Shown here piece by piece: positions 16,401 through 23,689 of a stretch of 40,125 nucleotides of DNA. Each line of letters opens with the position of its first letter. The stretch's first letter is position 1. The notes beneath the pieces are model-generated. The model ran no database searches. It was not told the DNA's origin and saw nothing but the letters and a program-made list of their open reading frames with translations. The translations under genes and the position numbers were made by a program. The stretch covers positions 1 to 40,125 of the forward strand of contig JAGAYN010000049.1 in assembly GCA_017940465.1 (NCBI GenBank). The letters run 5' to 3'. Source of the stretch: Bacteroidales bacterium. GTDB taxonomy: Bacteria; Bacteroidota; Bacteroidia; Bacteroidales; P3.

Positions 16401-16626
16401 CGCCGGAGATGACCGTATAGAAGTCCTGGCCCACCTGCGGCGAACCGGCCAACGGCGCGCCAGGGCCGAAGGAATCGTCATCGCGCAGCACCAGCGAACC
16501 GCCGGACAGAGACAAGGTCTGGCCATGCGTAGTGGCATTCAAGCGATAGATATAATCCTGTGCCGAAACCTCCACTGCCGGTATCAGCAGGAAGGCCAGT
16601 ACTACCATTGCAAATATCTTTTTCAT
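13405..16626 (-). CDS. large secreted multidomain protein with PKD repeat and type B T9SS sorting domain
   Basis: A 1073-aa exported protein. Residues 1-22 are a Sec signal peptide (cleavage after VSA). A CUB-like beta domain follows (about 25-180, with CGSDARIMF and HTGLLTIRF). The centre, roughly 370-640, resembles a proprotein-convertase P-domain (HSFMGDIYITIVCP, PLNGLWKIRVYDTWGSDNGW). A PKD domain shows FWDFGDGITSTEASPTHTY (about 825-845). The last ~90 residues are a gliding-motility-associated C-terminal domain (PNVVTPNGDGINDRF...GTYFYRFSAKGY), the type B signal for the type IX secretion system. It is therefore probably attached to or released from the cell surface; it could bind glycans or protein, but no catalytic domain is visible. 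The 152-aa secreted protein gene upstream (45 bp) is probably in the same operon. Confidence 0.92.
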   Translation of the reverse strand: MKKIFAMVVLAFLLIPAVEVSAQDYIYRLNATTHGQTLSLSGGSLVLRDDDSFGPGAPLAGSPQVGQDFYTVISGGCGSDARIMFVVEELSVHCLDTVYIYEGGDTNGNLIMKFNSSTGNVHEGDVIFEPPTNHTGLLTIRFRTDPQFDPARTHLPCFENRDTVGAGFAFSFNCTRPCETVIPVIDTMFYRTRNGEIYDSSYIREITILKNIYENPDDTTSAVVQVDTTRFMGAHLCIGDGVIFRGHGEYSNKYGYYTPTDSTSIFTWNFANQEDSLSDYNLTEVAYNDYQRQGCFDMALYIEDEYGCKSTVYSFVKVRTSMNPIKTIYTLKDICNSDSLMVRMGYDAASGNLILRKVESDSSVSKTYEVRTFIPDGCNCATPSYFEAPVEFKEFPAGRRVTSAKDICSICINMEHSFMGDIYITIVCPTGNEAVLKWGNPSSCTPAGLPSSAPTTDASGAHLYGGEHGSGTFLGFPIDGFNGWYDNTSNKCDSLTNPFGIGYDYCFSRDTNYTLITGQNAKAVWTANNTNPQGQFYLGSGGYTVSVTETVPPMPAHFARGGQTPGTGTQNTKHPSDHENKLDYYMPWASFSELVGCPLNGLWKIRVYDTWGSDNGWIFNWSLDICNVSVDGDCKYEVGIDSLVWAPKNDPQYYDYDLGRFRGLQVNQTSPVISYISTPDTAGTFPIDVTVYDEFGCVWDTVTSITTYWTPEPKLIASDTTLCGSEKILLDASDRHSTTQNYSYAWYPYGQDTDTISTKENFVGDERYIVEVKNTQSRTTCSARDTIDVHLRKQPFPSIYPSPFDLEGCAPMTLHFDNQSVDALTHFWDFGDGITSTEASPTHTYGVGTYTLKYYAGSDQACRDSIIANRAITVYPSPKAAFMWEPAYPSALSPQVQFTNLSTPKNPDIKYTWEMQYNQENPLSVETLEEENPLFDYTRYTTGNPAGNYRVSLITSTETFAPSGHVVVCSDTVSNNILVINDFLQFPNVVTPNGDGINDRFVIGNLVDGIAYPINQLDIYNKWGTRVYHKENISRMEDFWDPSDMPAGTYFYRFSAKGYSGDVEHNGAVEVIK

Positions 16627-16671
16627 AAACTGCCAGTATTATCTGTTAATAACCCTTGAACTGATTCTCTC

Positions 16672-17130
16672 TCATTGTGCACGCTCCGCCTCCCACACCT
16701 CGGTGGCGAGGCGGTTGGTCTCGTCCAGCGAGCGCAGCACCAAATAGGGATGCGCCGACCCGGGCGTGGCAAAGCAAAGTGTCTGCGCCCCGGTCGGGAA
16801 ACTGACCTGGAAAGTGTAGAAATTATAGGCATAGTAACTGAACGTGCTCAAGTCGATGACTGTCTGGGCACTCAGATGGTTACCCGACTGGCGGTCCTGC
16901 ACTTCGCTGATATTATACAGCGCTGCCCCGGCAGGCACCGTGTCCGACTCGTAGAATGCCGACCGCGCATAGGCACACCGCCACGCAAACTTGTCCGGAA
17001 CAGACGACTGGTATTCAGCCATACGCTCCGCATCATTGCCGAAGTACGGCAAGAGTAGGACTTCACAATTCTGTGCCTTCACGCCTGCAAATGAGGCCGC
17101 AAGGACCAGGGCAAGAACAATACGTTTCAT
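16672..17130 (-). CDS. small secreted protein of unknown function
   Basis: A 152-aa protein with a clean signal peptide (MKRIVLALVLAASFAGVKAQ), giving a mature protein of about 132 residues that begins NCEVLLLPYFGND. I do not recognise a family. The start at 17130 is chosen over the longer frame to 17208 because the signal peptide then starts at residue 1. It lies 45 bp before the giant T9SS-exported protein and is likely its operon partner. It occupies the place after rnfE where rnfA normally stands, but is unrelated to it: there are no membrane segments beyond the signal. Confidence 0.72.
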   Translation of the reverse strand: MKRIVLALVLAASFAGVKAQNCEVLLLPYFGNDAERMAEYQSSVPDKFAWRCAYARSAFYESDTVPAGAALYNISEVQDRQSGNHLSAQTVIDLSTFSYYAYNFYTFQVSFPTGAQTLCFATPGSAHPYLVLRSLDETNRLATEVWEAERAQ

Positions 17131-17179
17131 ACTATTTAAAGGTGTTTCTGTTTGTCCACGTTTACTTTGATGACGGAAA

Positions 17180-17197
17180 TGGGCCTGTAACGGCCCA
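17180..17197 (-). terminator. weak hairpin after rnfE
   Basis: TGGGCC (17180-17185) and GGCCCA (17192-17197) form a 6-bp stem with loop TGTAAC shortly after the rnfE stop. No long T-run follows. It marks a possible end of the rnf transcript. Confidence 0.4.
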
Positions 17198-17211
17198 CTA
17201 TTTAACAAATA

Positions 17212-17811
17212 TTATGATTTTTTCGCACTCCTGCTGCGCAGATGGTTGATTAAAGCCATCAGCAGACCCAGGGCAATGAAGCCTCCCGGAGGCAGAATCA
17301 TCATCAGCATGCCATCGGAACCGCCGATGAGGCTGTGGCCAAAGAAGCAGCCGGTGCCCAGCAGTTCGCGCACCATGCCCAGCAAGGTCAGCGCCCAGGT
17401 GAACCCAAGCCCCATGAAAAGCCCGTCAAGGAACGAATGGCCCACACTGTTCTTCGAGGCGAAGGCCTCGGCGCGCCCCAGCACGATGCAGTTCACCACA
17501 ATGAGGGCGATGAAAAGTCCCAGGCTGTCATACAGGGCAGGCAGGTAAGCCTTCATCACCATTTCCACCATGGTGACAAAGGTGGCGATGATGACGATGA
17601 ACGCCGGTATGCGCACCTTGTCGGGAATAACGCTCTTGAGGAGCGAAATGACTATGTTGGACATCATGAGCACAAAGGTGGTGGCCAGGCCCATGCTCAT
17701 GCCATTGATGGCCGAAGTGGTGGTGGCCAGTGTGGGGCACATGCCCAGGATAAGCACCCAGATGGGGTTCTCCTTGATGAGACCGTTCTTGATAATATCG
17801 GATGTTTTCAT
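17212..17811 (-). CDS. rnfE: Rnf electron transport complex subunit E
   Basis: Integral membrane subunit of the ferredoxin:NAD+ oxidoreductase. The 199-aa protein is very hydrophobic with about six transmembrane helices. It has the family hallmarks NPIWVLILGMCPTLATT near the N-terminus, the NCIVLGRAEAFASKN block and LPPGGFIALGLLMA. RnfE and RnfA are homologous and form an inverted-topology pair; this one is E because of the NCIVLGRAEAFA motif and the LRSRSAKK basic tail. It is 11 bp downstream of rnfG. No rnfA follows. Confidence 0.95.
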   Translation of the reverse strand: MKTSDIIKNGLIKENPIWVLILGMCPTLATTTSAINGMSMGLATTFVLMMSNIVISLLKSVIPDKVRIPAFIVIIATFVTMVEMVMKAYLPALYDSLGLFIALIVVNCIVLGRAEAFASKNSVGHSFLDGLFMGLGFTWALTLLGMVRELLGTGCFFGHSLIGGSDGMLMMILPPGGFIALGLLMALINHLRSRSAKKS

Positions 17812-17823
17812 AATGCTGCTTGA

Positions 17824-18393
17824 TTAGATGGTGATACTGGAGAATGTGTTCGCGGCGTCATTGACAATGTCCAGGAAGGCACGCGAGGTGATAGTTGATC
17901 CGGTGATAGCGTCGACACCGCTCTCGCCGATGTCTTTCTTGACACCCAGCACCGCCTCGGCAGGCTTGCGCCCGGTGATGTCGCCCTTGTTGCCGCGCTG
18001 GAACCACTGGTCGGCCTTGGCGCCAAGACCAGGTGTCTCGTGGGTCTCCAGAATCTGATATCCCGTCACGAGGCCCTCGGCATCGAAGCCGACCATAAGC
18101 TGGATGCGGCCGCCGAAGCCCTTGTCATTGCCTGCCTCGATGGCGGCCCCTACCAGTTCTCCCCCTTGATTGAAGGCGAGATGGCAGGTCTTGCCGTCGA
18201 TGTCGCGGTCCTCTATCTTGTCAAACGCGGGAAGCACCGCGCTGATGGCTTCCTGCACCTTGGCCTGCTGGGCCGCGGCAATGGGCTCTTGGGTGACGGC
18301 ATTAAGGGCTGCCAGCGCCGCAGCCGCCACCAATGCGATGGCCGTCAGCGAGAGCAGCATATTGACTAATGTGGATTGTGCTTTCTTTGCCAT
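17824..18393 (-). CDS. rnfG: Rnf complex subunit G (covalent FMN)
   Basis: Periplasm-facing flavoprotein subunit. The 189-aa protein has one N-terminal transmembrane helix (about residues 9-30) and an FMN-binding domain. ITGSTITSRAF (163-173) is the flavinylation site with Thr167 as the expected FMN-linked residue; the usual form is (S/T)GATxT, so Ser replaces Ala. The ETHETPGLGAKA block (115-126) is typical. It lies between rnfD and rnfE with an 8-bp tandem array in the gap to rnfD. Confidence 0.95.
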   Translation of the reverse strand: MAKKAQSTLVNMLLSLTAIALVAAAALAALNAVTQEPIAAAQQAKVQEAISAVLPAFDKIEDRDIDGKTCHLAFNQGGELVGAAIEAGNDKGFGGRIQLMVGFDAEGLVTGYQILETHETPGLGAKADQWFQRGNKGDITGRKPAEAVLGVKKDIGESGVDAITGSTITSRAFLDIVNDAANTFSSITI

Positions 18394-18400
18394 AGTTTAT

Positions 18401-18436
18401 GTTGATACGTTGATAAGCTGATACGTTGATACGTTG
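18401..18436. repeat. 8-bp tandem array between rnfD and rnfG
   Basis: GTTGATAC, GTTGATAA, GCTGATAC and GTTGATAC are exact 8-bp units starting at 18401, 18409, 18417 and 18425, followed by GTTG. The related motif recurs in the rnfC-rnfB gap at 20797-20812. Confidence 0.75.
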
Positions 18437-18438
18437 TT

Positions 18439-19398
18439 TTATGCGGCGAAGCGGGCAGGCTTGCACCAGCGGTTGATAAGCGGGGTGACGCTGTTCATGA
18501 GCAGGATGGCGAAACTGACGCCCTCGGGATAGGCACCCCAGTTGCGGATGATGATGGTCAGCAGGCCACAGCCCACACCGAAGATGAGTTGCCCGCTCTT
18601 GGCCATGGGAGAGGTGACCATATCGGTTGCCATGAAGCAGGCTCCCAGCATGATACCACCCGTGCAGATGGTCATCATCGGGTCCATATACTGCTCGGGA
18701 TTCACCAGCCACAGGATGGCACTGAACACCAGCGCGGTGCCGATGAAGGCCACAGGGATGTGCCATGTGATGATTTTCTTCCAGAGTAGATAACAGGCAC
18801 CCAGGAGGATGGCCAGGGCCGACACCTCGCCCAGCGAGCCACCTATATGGCCAAGGAAGGCATCCATGAGGGTAACCCCTTCGCCAAGCGAACCCTCCTT
18901 GAAAGCACCCAGCGGGGTGGCGCCGGTGGCCACGTCGAAGTTCATCGGGAAGATGCCGTCGACCACAGGCCACGTCGTCATCTGCACCGGGAAGGATATC
19001 AGCAGGAACACACGGCCCACCAGGGCGGGATTGAACGGGTTCTTGCCCAGGCCGCCAAAGGCCATCTTGCCGATGCCTATGGCCACCAGAGCCCCGATGA
19101 CCACAATCCACATCATATCCACCGTGGACGGCACGTTGAACGCTAGCAACAGGCCGGTGATGATGGCCGATCCGTCGCCGATGGTGGTGGGCACCTTGAG
19201 GATGTATTTCTCTATCAGCCACTGGAACAACACGCAGGATACCACGGCTATGAGGCTAACCAGCAGCGCATTCAGTCCGAAATAGGCTATGGCTACCAAC
19301 AGGGCCGGCATGAGGGCCAGATTGACACGCCACATGATTTTCTTGGTCGACTCGTCGCTATGCACATGGGGCGAGCCCGATACATTTAATAGATTCAT
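18439..19398 (-). CDS. rnfD: Rnf complex subunit D (covalent FMN)
   Basis: Polytopic membrane subunit with about nine or ten helices over 319 aa. ATGATPLGAF carries the Thr that takes the phosphoester-linked FMN in the family (S/T-GAT motif). The N-terminus MNLLNVSGSPHVHSDEST and the GKMAFGGLGKNPFNPALVGRVF block are typical of RnfD. With RnfB, C, G and E it relays electrons from ferredoxin to NAD+ and couples this to Na+ or H+ export. Confidence 0.96.
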   Translation of the reverse strand: MNLLNVSGSPHVHSDESTKKIMWRVNLALMPALLVAIAYFGLNALLVSLIAVVSCVLFQWLIEKYILKVPTTIGDGSAIITGLLLAFNVPSTVDMMWIVVIGALVAIGIGKMAFGGLGKNPFNPALVGRVFLLISFPVQMTTWPVVDGIFPMNFDVATGATPLGAFKEGSLGEGVTLMDAFLGHIGGSLGEVSALAILLGACYLLWKKIITWHIPVAFIGTALVFSAILWLVNPEQYMDPMMTICTGGIMLGACFMATDMVTSPMAKSGQLIFGVGCGLLTIIIRNWGAYPEGVSFAILLMNSVTPLINRWCKPARFAA

Positions 19399-19442
19399 AT
19401 TATATATATAATATATTCAAGTTCAACATTCAGTATTCACTA

Positions 19443-20771
19443 TCACTTCTTGGCGGCCATCATGGCGCGCACACGGCCCTTTCCGAGGCGTATCTCGTCG
19501 GTCAGCGGCTTGTTGGCGGGGCAGCTGAAGAAGCAGCATCCGCATTCGATGCAGTCCAGTATATTGTTTTGCTGGGCCTCCTCGGTGCGTCCGGCGTTCA
19601 CCAGGGCGGAGAACAGGTAGGGCTCCAACCCCATCGGACAGGCATTCATGCACTTGCCGCAGCGGATACAGGCCGTCTCCGGAGCGCGGCGCGCTTCGCC
19701 CTCGTCCATCACCAGCACGCTGGCATTGCCTTTCACCGTCGGCGCGTCGAGGTTCACAATGGCCTTCCCCATCATGGTGCCGCCGGAGATGACCTTGCTC
19801 GTAGTGGCAGGCAGTTCGCCAATGCTATGCTTGACAATCTCGCTGAATGTGGTACCGATTCGCACCAGATAGTTGTGCTGCGAGGGAAGTTTCTTGCCCG
19901 TGACGGTGAGTATATTCTCTATGAGGGGCTTGTTCTTCTGGATGGCTTCGTAGACCGAGAAGCATGTGCCCACGTTGGAGACCACGCATCCCACGTCTAT
20001 GGGCAGCTTGCCGCTGGGGACCTTGCGTCCCGTGACGGCGTTGATGAGCTGTTTTTCAGCCCCCTGGGGGTATTTCACCTTGAGGGGTTCCACGATGATG
20101 CCCTCAAACTGGCGGGCTGTCTCCTGCATCTTCCGGATGGCCTGGGGTTTGTTGCTCTCGATGCCTATGTAGGCGTTGGGCACCCCGAGGGCTTTCCGCA
20201 GGATGCTGATGCCGATGCATATCTCCTCCGCATGCTCCATCATGACGCGATAGTCGGAGGTGAGGTAGGGTTCGCACTCGGCGGCGTTCACGATGAGGTA
20301 CTCGGCCTTCTTGCCTTCGGGAACGCTATACTTGATATGCGCCGGGAAGGTGGCACCGCCGAGGCCCACGATGCCCATCTCCTTGAGCTTGGCCACCACG
20401 GCGGCCGGTTCGAGGGTGCATTCGCGCTTGATGTCGGGTGTGCGGTCGATGGTCTCCATCCACTCGTCGCCCTCGACGGCAATATGCACTGCCAGCTTCA
20501 TCAATCCGAAGGCATCCTTGACGGGTTCCACCTTGACCACCGTGCCGCTGACGGGCGAATGCACGTTGGCGCACATGAAGGTCTGGGCTTCGCCGATGAG
20601 TTGCCCCACCTTCACCTTGTCGCCCTTCTGGACGATGGGGGTGGCAGGGGCGCCGAGGTGCTGGTTCATCAGCACCACCATCTGGGTGCCCACCGGCATC
20701 ACCTCGATGACGGCATCGTTGGATATCTTGTTTTCTTCGGGGTGGACACCACCCATTTTGAAAGTCTTCAT
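19443..20771 (-). CDS. rnfC: Rnf complex subunit C
   Basis: Cytosolic subunit that reduces NAD+. The 442-aa protein starts with the GGVHPEENK motif, contains the NADH/flavin-binding core (VGLGGATFPAHIKY, VNAAECEPYLTSDYR), the SLBB-like region, and two [4Fe-4S] motifs near the C-terminus: CIRCGKCMNACP and CIECGCCFFSCP. Its size is compact, as usual in Bacteroidetes, without the long Ala-rich tail of proteobacterial RnfC. It follows rnfB after a 49-bp gap. Confidence 0.97.
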   Translation of the reverse strand: MKTFKMGGVHPEENKISNDAVIEVMPVGTQMVVLMNQHLGAPATPIVQKGDKVKVGQLIGEAQTFMCANVHSPVSGTVVKVEPVKDAFGLMKLAVHIAVEGDEWMETIDRTPDIKRECTLEPAAVVAKLKEMGIVGLGGATFPAHIKYSVPEGKKAEYLIVNAAECEPYLTSDYRVMMEHAEEICIGISILRKALGVPNAYIGIESNKPQAIRKMQETARQFEGIIVEPLKVKYPQGAEKQLINAVTGRKVPSGKLPIDVGCVVSNVGTCFSVYEAIQKNKPLIENILTVTGKKLPSQHNYLVRIGTTFSEIVKHSIGELPATTSKVISGGTMMGKAIVNLDAPTVKGNASVLVMDEGEARRAPETACIRCGKCMNACPMGLEPYLFSALVNAGRTEEAQQNNILDCIECGCCFFSCPANKPLTDEIRLGKGRVRAMMAAKK

Positions 20772-20787
20772 TCTCGGAATGTTGCTT

Positions 20788-20812
20788 GTTTGGTACGTTG
20801 ATGCGTGGATAC
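20788..20812. repeat. short tandem motif between rnfB and rnfC
   Basis: GTTTGGTAC (20788-20796), GTTGATGC (20797-20804) and GTGGATAC (20805-20812) echo the GTTGATAC units found between rnfD and rnfG. The rnfD-rnfC gap (19399-19442) has a comparable TTCA/ATTCA-rich repetition. Confidence 0.5.
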
Positions 20813-20820
20813 GTTTCGGT

Positions 20821-21732
20821 TTATGCCTTGAGTTCGACGGCTTCTGCCTGGGGCTGCGGCGCGGGGGCCGCGGGGGCTGCGGCGGCAGGCTTGGGCTCCG
20901 CCTTCTTGGCCGGCGTGGGGAAGTTCACGTCGTGGATGGCCTTGGTGGGGCACTCGGTGACGCACTTGCGGCAGGCGATGCACTTGGTGTGGTCGATATA
21001 GGAGAGGTTGTCGGCGATGGTGATGGCGCTTACGGGACACACCTTCTCGCACTTCGAGCAGCCGATGCAGGCGTTGTCGCAGGTCTTGCGTGCGGCGGCG
21101 CCTTTCTCCTTGTTGATGCAGCATACGAAGACACGGCGGTTGTTGCGGCCCTTGTTGCGCAGTTCGATGATGCGACGGGGGCAGGCCTTCACGCAGGCGC
21201 CGCAGGCGGTGCACTTGTCCTCGTCGACCTCGGGGGTCGAGGTGGCGGGGTTCATGTGGATGGCGTCGAACTGGCAGGCGGCCACGCAGTCGCCACAGCC
21301 CAGGCACCCGAAGGCGCACCCGCTCTCGCCCACATACACCGTGGCGGCGAAAGCGCAGGAGGTGAGGCCGTCATAGTTCGAGCGGCGCTTGTCGCCACAA
21401 TAGGAAGGGTTGCAACGCACCACGGCCACCTGGGGGTCGCCCTGCTCGACGGCGCAGCCCAGCAGCTCGGCTATCTTGGCCGCCACCGCCTCGCCTCCCG
21501 GGGCGCAACGCAGGCCCTCCATGTTGCCCTGGGCCACACACGCCTCGGCAAAGGCGCGGCAGCCGGCCTTGCCGCAGCCGCCGCAGTTGGCGCCCGGAAG
21601 CACCTCGTTCACCTCGTCTATCAGCGGGTCTTCCACCACCTTGAATTTCTGGGCCACAAAATAGAGCACCACGGCGAAAAACGCGCCAATGACGCCCAAA
21701 ACCATTACCGCAATCAGAATCTGTTGAGTCAT
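20821..21732 (-). CDS. rnfB: Rnf complex subunit B
   Basis: Ferredoxin-accepting iron-sulfur subunit. The 303-aa protein has an N-terminal membrane anchor (about residues 5-27), a four-Cys cluster domain (NCGGCGKAGC ... C ... C) and then four [4Fe-4S] CxxCxxC motifs: CLGCGDCVAAC, CTACGACVKAC, CIGCSKCEKVC and CIACRKCVTEC. Such a high cluster count is normal for the longer RnfB of Bacteroidetes and clostridia. The C-terminal 30 residues are Ala/Pro-rich. It is the first gene of rnfBCDGE and has a near-perfect promoter 68 bp upstream. Confidence 0.97.
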   Translation of the reverse strand: MTQQILIAVMVLGVIGAFFAVVLYFVAQKFKVVEDPLIDEVNEVLPGANCGGCGKAGCRAFAEACVAQGNMEGLRCAPGGEAVAAKIAELLGCAVEQGDPQVAVVRCNPSYCGDKRRSNYDGLTSCAFAATVYVGESGCAFGCLGCGDCVAACQFDAIHMNPATSTPEVDEDKCTACGACVKACPRRIIELRNKGRNNRRVFVCCINKEKGAAARKTCDNACIGCSKCEKVCPVSAITIADNLSYIDHTKCIACRKCVTECPTKAIHDVNFPTPAKKAEPKPAAAAPAAPAPQPQAEAVELKA

Positions 21733-21799
21733 GCTATTATTGTGTAATTTAGGATTTCCGTGTCTTGAACTATATATAAATTCGATTAATAAGCGGATG

Positions 21800-21831
21800 C
21801 AAAATTACATAATTTCTGTTAAACCGCCAAA
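21800..21831 (-). promoter_or_regulatory. rnf operon promoter
   Basis: On the minus strand TTTG (21828-21831), 20 bp, then TAATTTTG (21800-21807) is a full Bacteroidetes promoter. The leader before rnfB is about 60 nt. Confidence 0.8.
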
Positions 21832-22071
21832 TTTTTTTTTCCACATCCGCCGATTTCCACCCCGCAGCCCCCTCCCGTCCCCACCCCGTCCGGCGCCGTT
21901 TTTCCGGCTCCTGAATCCGCTTCCGCACGCCTTCCGGCCCGAAACAGGCCGGCTGGAAACCAGCATTTTACAACAATCAAAGTTTGCTCATAGTTTTATC
22001 TTGTTCGCCATTGACAGGAGGGCGCCGCGAGGGCCGGAGGGAGGGCGGAAAAACGGCGGCGGAAAAGTTTT
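21832..22071. other. intergenic region between divergent rnf and usp promoters
   Basis: About 240 bp without a supported gene. It contains a T-run, a C-rich stretch, a small dyad CCGGCC/GGCCGG (21934-21939 with 21947-21952) and the phrase AATCAAAGTTTGCTCAT (21975-21991), which recurs with one difference near 23600-23615. Nothing else is recognised. Confidence 0.4.
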
Positions 22072-22103
22072 TTTGGCTGTTTGGAAAAATCTTTGTAAAT
22101 TTG
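22072..22103 (+). promoter_or_regulatory. usp promoter
   Basis: TTTG (22072-22075), 20 bp, TAAATTTG (22096-22103). It would start transcription near 22108, leaving a leader of about 90 nt with a small CCGCGG hairpin. Confidence 0.78.
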
Positions 22104-22197
22104 CACCCAGAAAGAAAGCACCTCCCGCGGCCCGCGGCATGTAGTTTTTGCGACCCGGATTGCGTCTTTCCTACAGTTACATTAACACGATGACGAT

Positions 22198-23019
22198 ATG
22201 AACAAAGTTGTAGTTGGTTTCGACTTTTCGTCGGGTTCGGCCTACGCGGTCGACCTGGCCATCGACATTGCCAACCGCTGGCAGAGCGACATCCGGCTGG
22301 TCTATGTGAAGGAAAAGAACGAGAACGAGGCTTCCATCCGCTCCGAAATCGAACGGCGCAACGCCGGCGTGGCCCACCTGCTGCAGGGTATCCGGCTGGA
22401 ATACGTCCTGCGCCAGGGCAACCCCGCCGAGCAACTGGCCCGCCAGGCCGAAGAGGACGACGCCAGCCTCCTCATCGTCGGCACCCACGGCATGAGCGGC
22501 ATGAAGAAGAACCTCCTGGGGCACAACACCTACAAGACGGTCGAGCTCTCGCCCGTGCCCGTGCTCCTGGTGCGCGAGGACTTCAACATCAACAAAGACC
22601 TGGAAACCATCGTCGTACCCATCGACAGCAGCGACGACACCCGCCAGAAAGCCGGACAGGCCGCCACCTTCGCCAAGACCTTCGGCGCCACCATCCACCT
22701 CCTCGGCCTCTACACCTCCTCCTCCAAGGAAGTGCACGCCACCGTGGACAAATACATCAACATGGTGCAGCGCCACTTCGACAAGACCGGCGTGCAGTAC
22801 CAGACCAAGTTCCTCGAAGTGGGCAAAAACGTCACCCTCGACACCCTCGACTACGCCTACGCAGTCCACGCCGACCTCATCGCCATCATGACCGAACAGG
22901 AATCCTCCCTCTCCAACCTCCTCATGGGCACCTTCGCCCAGCAGATGCTCACACAGTCGAAAATACCCGTCCTCACCGTCCGCCCGCGACGCGTGCTGGC
23001 CGACACGGTGAACTACTAA
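22198..23019 (+). CDS. universal stress protein, two tandem UspA domains
   Basis: A 273-aa cytosolic protein made of two Usp folds. The first (about 1-140) begins MNKVVVGFDFSSGS and ends with the nucleotide-binding-like loop GTHGMSGMKKNLLG. The second (about 145-265) begins TIVVPIDSSDDT, and its corresponding loop is degenerate (TEQESSLSNLLMGTFAQQ). In the family the G-x2-G-x9-G-(S/T) motif marks ATP binding; here only the first domain keeps part of it. It is transcribed with the SPOR protein 12 bp later. A precise role cannot be given. Confidence 0.9.
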   Translation: MNKVVVGFDFSSGSAYAVDLAIDIANRWQSDIRLVYVKEKNENEASIRSEIERRNAGVAHLLQGIRLEYVLRQGNPAEQLARQAEEDDASLLIVGTHGMSGMKKNLLGHNTYKTVELSPVPVLLVREDFNINKDLETIVVPIDSSDDTRQKAGQAATFAKTFGATIHLLGLYTSSSKEVHATVDKYINMVQRHFDKTGVQYQTKFLEVGKNVTLDTLDYAYAVHADLIAIMTEQESSLSNLLMGTFAQQMLTQSKIPVLTVRPRRVLADTVNY

Positions 23020-23031
23020 CCCCCTCAAAGA

Positions 23032-23514
23032 ATGCACATCACATTGAAACACAACTCCCTGCACACCCTCCGCGCACCCCTCGCGGCCACCGCCGCCGCC
23101 CTGCTGCTCGGCACCGCGCTCCAGGCCAACGCCCAGACGGCACGCGTGCGCGTCACTGGCGACGTGGCCGTCAACCAAATGGTAGAGAAGCACATAGAAC
23201 TCAACTCGCGCGCCAAGACCATCCCGGGCTACCGCGTACAGATCGCCTCCTTCTCCGGCGTCAGCTCCAAGACCAACGCCTTCAACCTCCGCGACCGCTT
23301 CATGGCCGACCACCCCTCCGTCCAGGCCTACATCATCTACGACGAACCCAACTTCAAAGTCAAGGTGGGCGACTTCCGCTCGCGCCTCGAAGCCTTCGCC
23401 TTCCTCCAGGAAATCAAGGAGGTCTACAAAGGCTACATCATCAAGGACAACATCTACCCCGAACCGCCGCAGCAAATCGAGTACGCGCCGGACGACCTGG
23501 AGGCCGGCAACTGA
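23032..23514 (+). CDS. exported SPOR domain protein
   Basis: A 160-aa protein with an N-terminal signal sequence (hydrophobic stretch about 17-35, ANAQ cleavage site) and a C-terminal SPOR domain (about 65-145): GYRVQIASFSGVSSKTNA, then VQAYIIYDEPNFKVKVGDFRSR and AFAFLQEIK. SPOR domains bind peptidoglycan strands lacking stem peptides, often at division sites. This small type with a short linker is common in Bacteroidetes; its partner is unknown. It is cotranscribed with the upstream stress protein. Confidence 0.88.
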   Translation: MHITLKHNSLHTLRAPLAATAAALLLGTALQANAQTARVRVTGDVAVNQMVEKHIELNSRAKTIPGYRVQIASFSGVSSKTNAFNLRDRFMADHPSVQAYIIYDEPNFKVKVGDFRSRLEAFAFLQEIKEVYKGYIIKDNIYPEPPQQIEYAPDDLEAGN

Positions 23515-23546
23515 CGCCCCACCACCGCCCCGGCCCCGCACCACCG

Positions 23547-23577
23547 CCGCCGCCCCGCACCCCGCGCAGGGCGGCGG
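23547..23577. terminator. GC-only hairpin after the SPOR gene
   Basis: CCGCCGCCC (23547-23555) and GGGCGGCGG (23569-23577) make a 9-bp perfect stem inside an extremely C-rich stretch. No T-run follows, so efficiency as a terminator is uncertain. Confidence 0.4.
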
Positions 23578-23689
23578 ACTCATTGTCAGGTACTTGCCGA
23601 AATCAAAGTTTGCCCATCATTTGAAAATATTTTTCATCTACTGGACAATAAAAGGCACCTCGCGACGTTACACTGAAAAACATCACTTT

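Noticed and set aside
13432-16659. 1075-aa plus-strand frame
   Set aside because: It is the antisense of the giant secreted protein gene (signal peptide, PKD and sorting domain on the minus strand), with no recognisable domain itself.
22177-23583. 468-aa minus-strand frame opposite usp and the SPOR gene
   Set aside because: Shadow of two well-supported plus-strand genes with a consensus promoter; Gly/Val/Asp/His-rich and repetitive.
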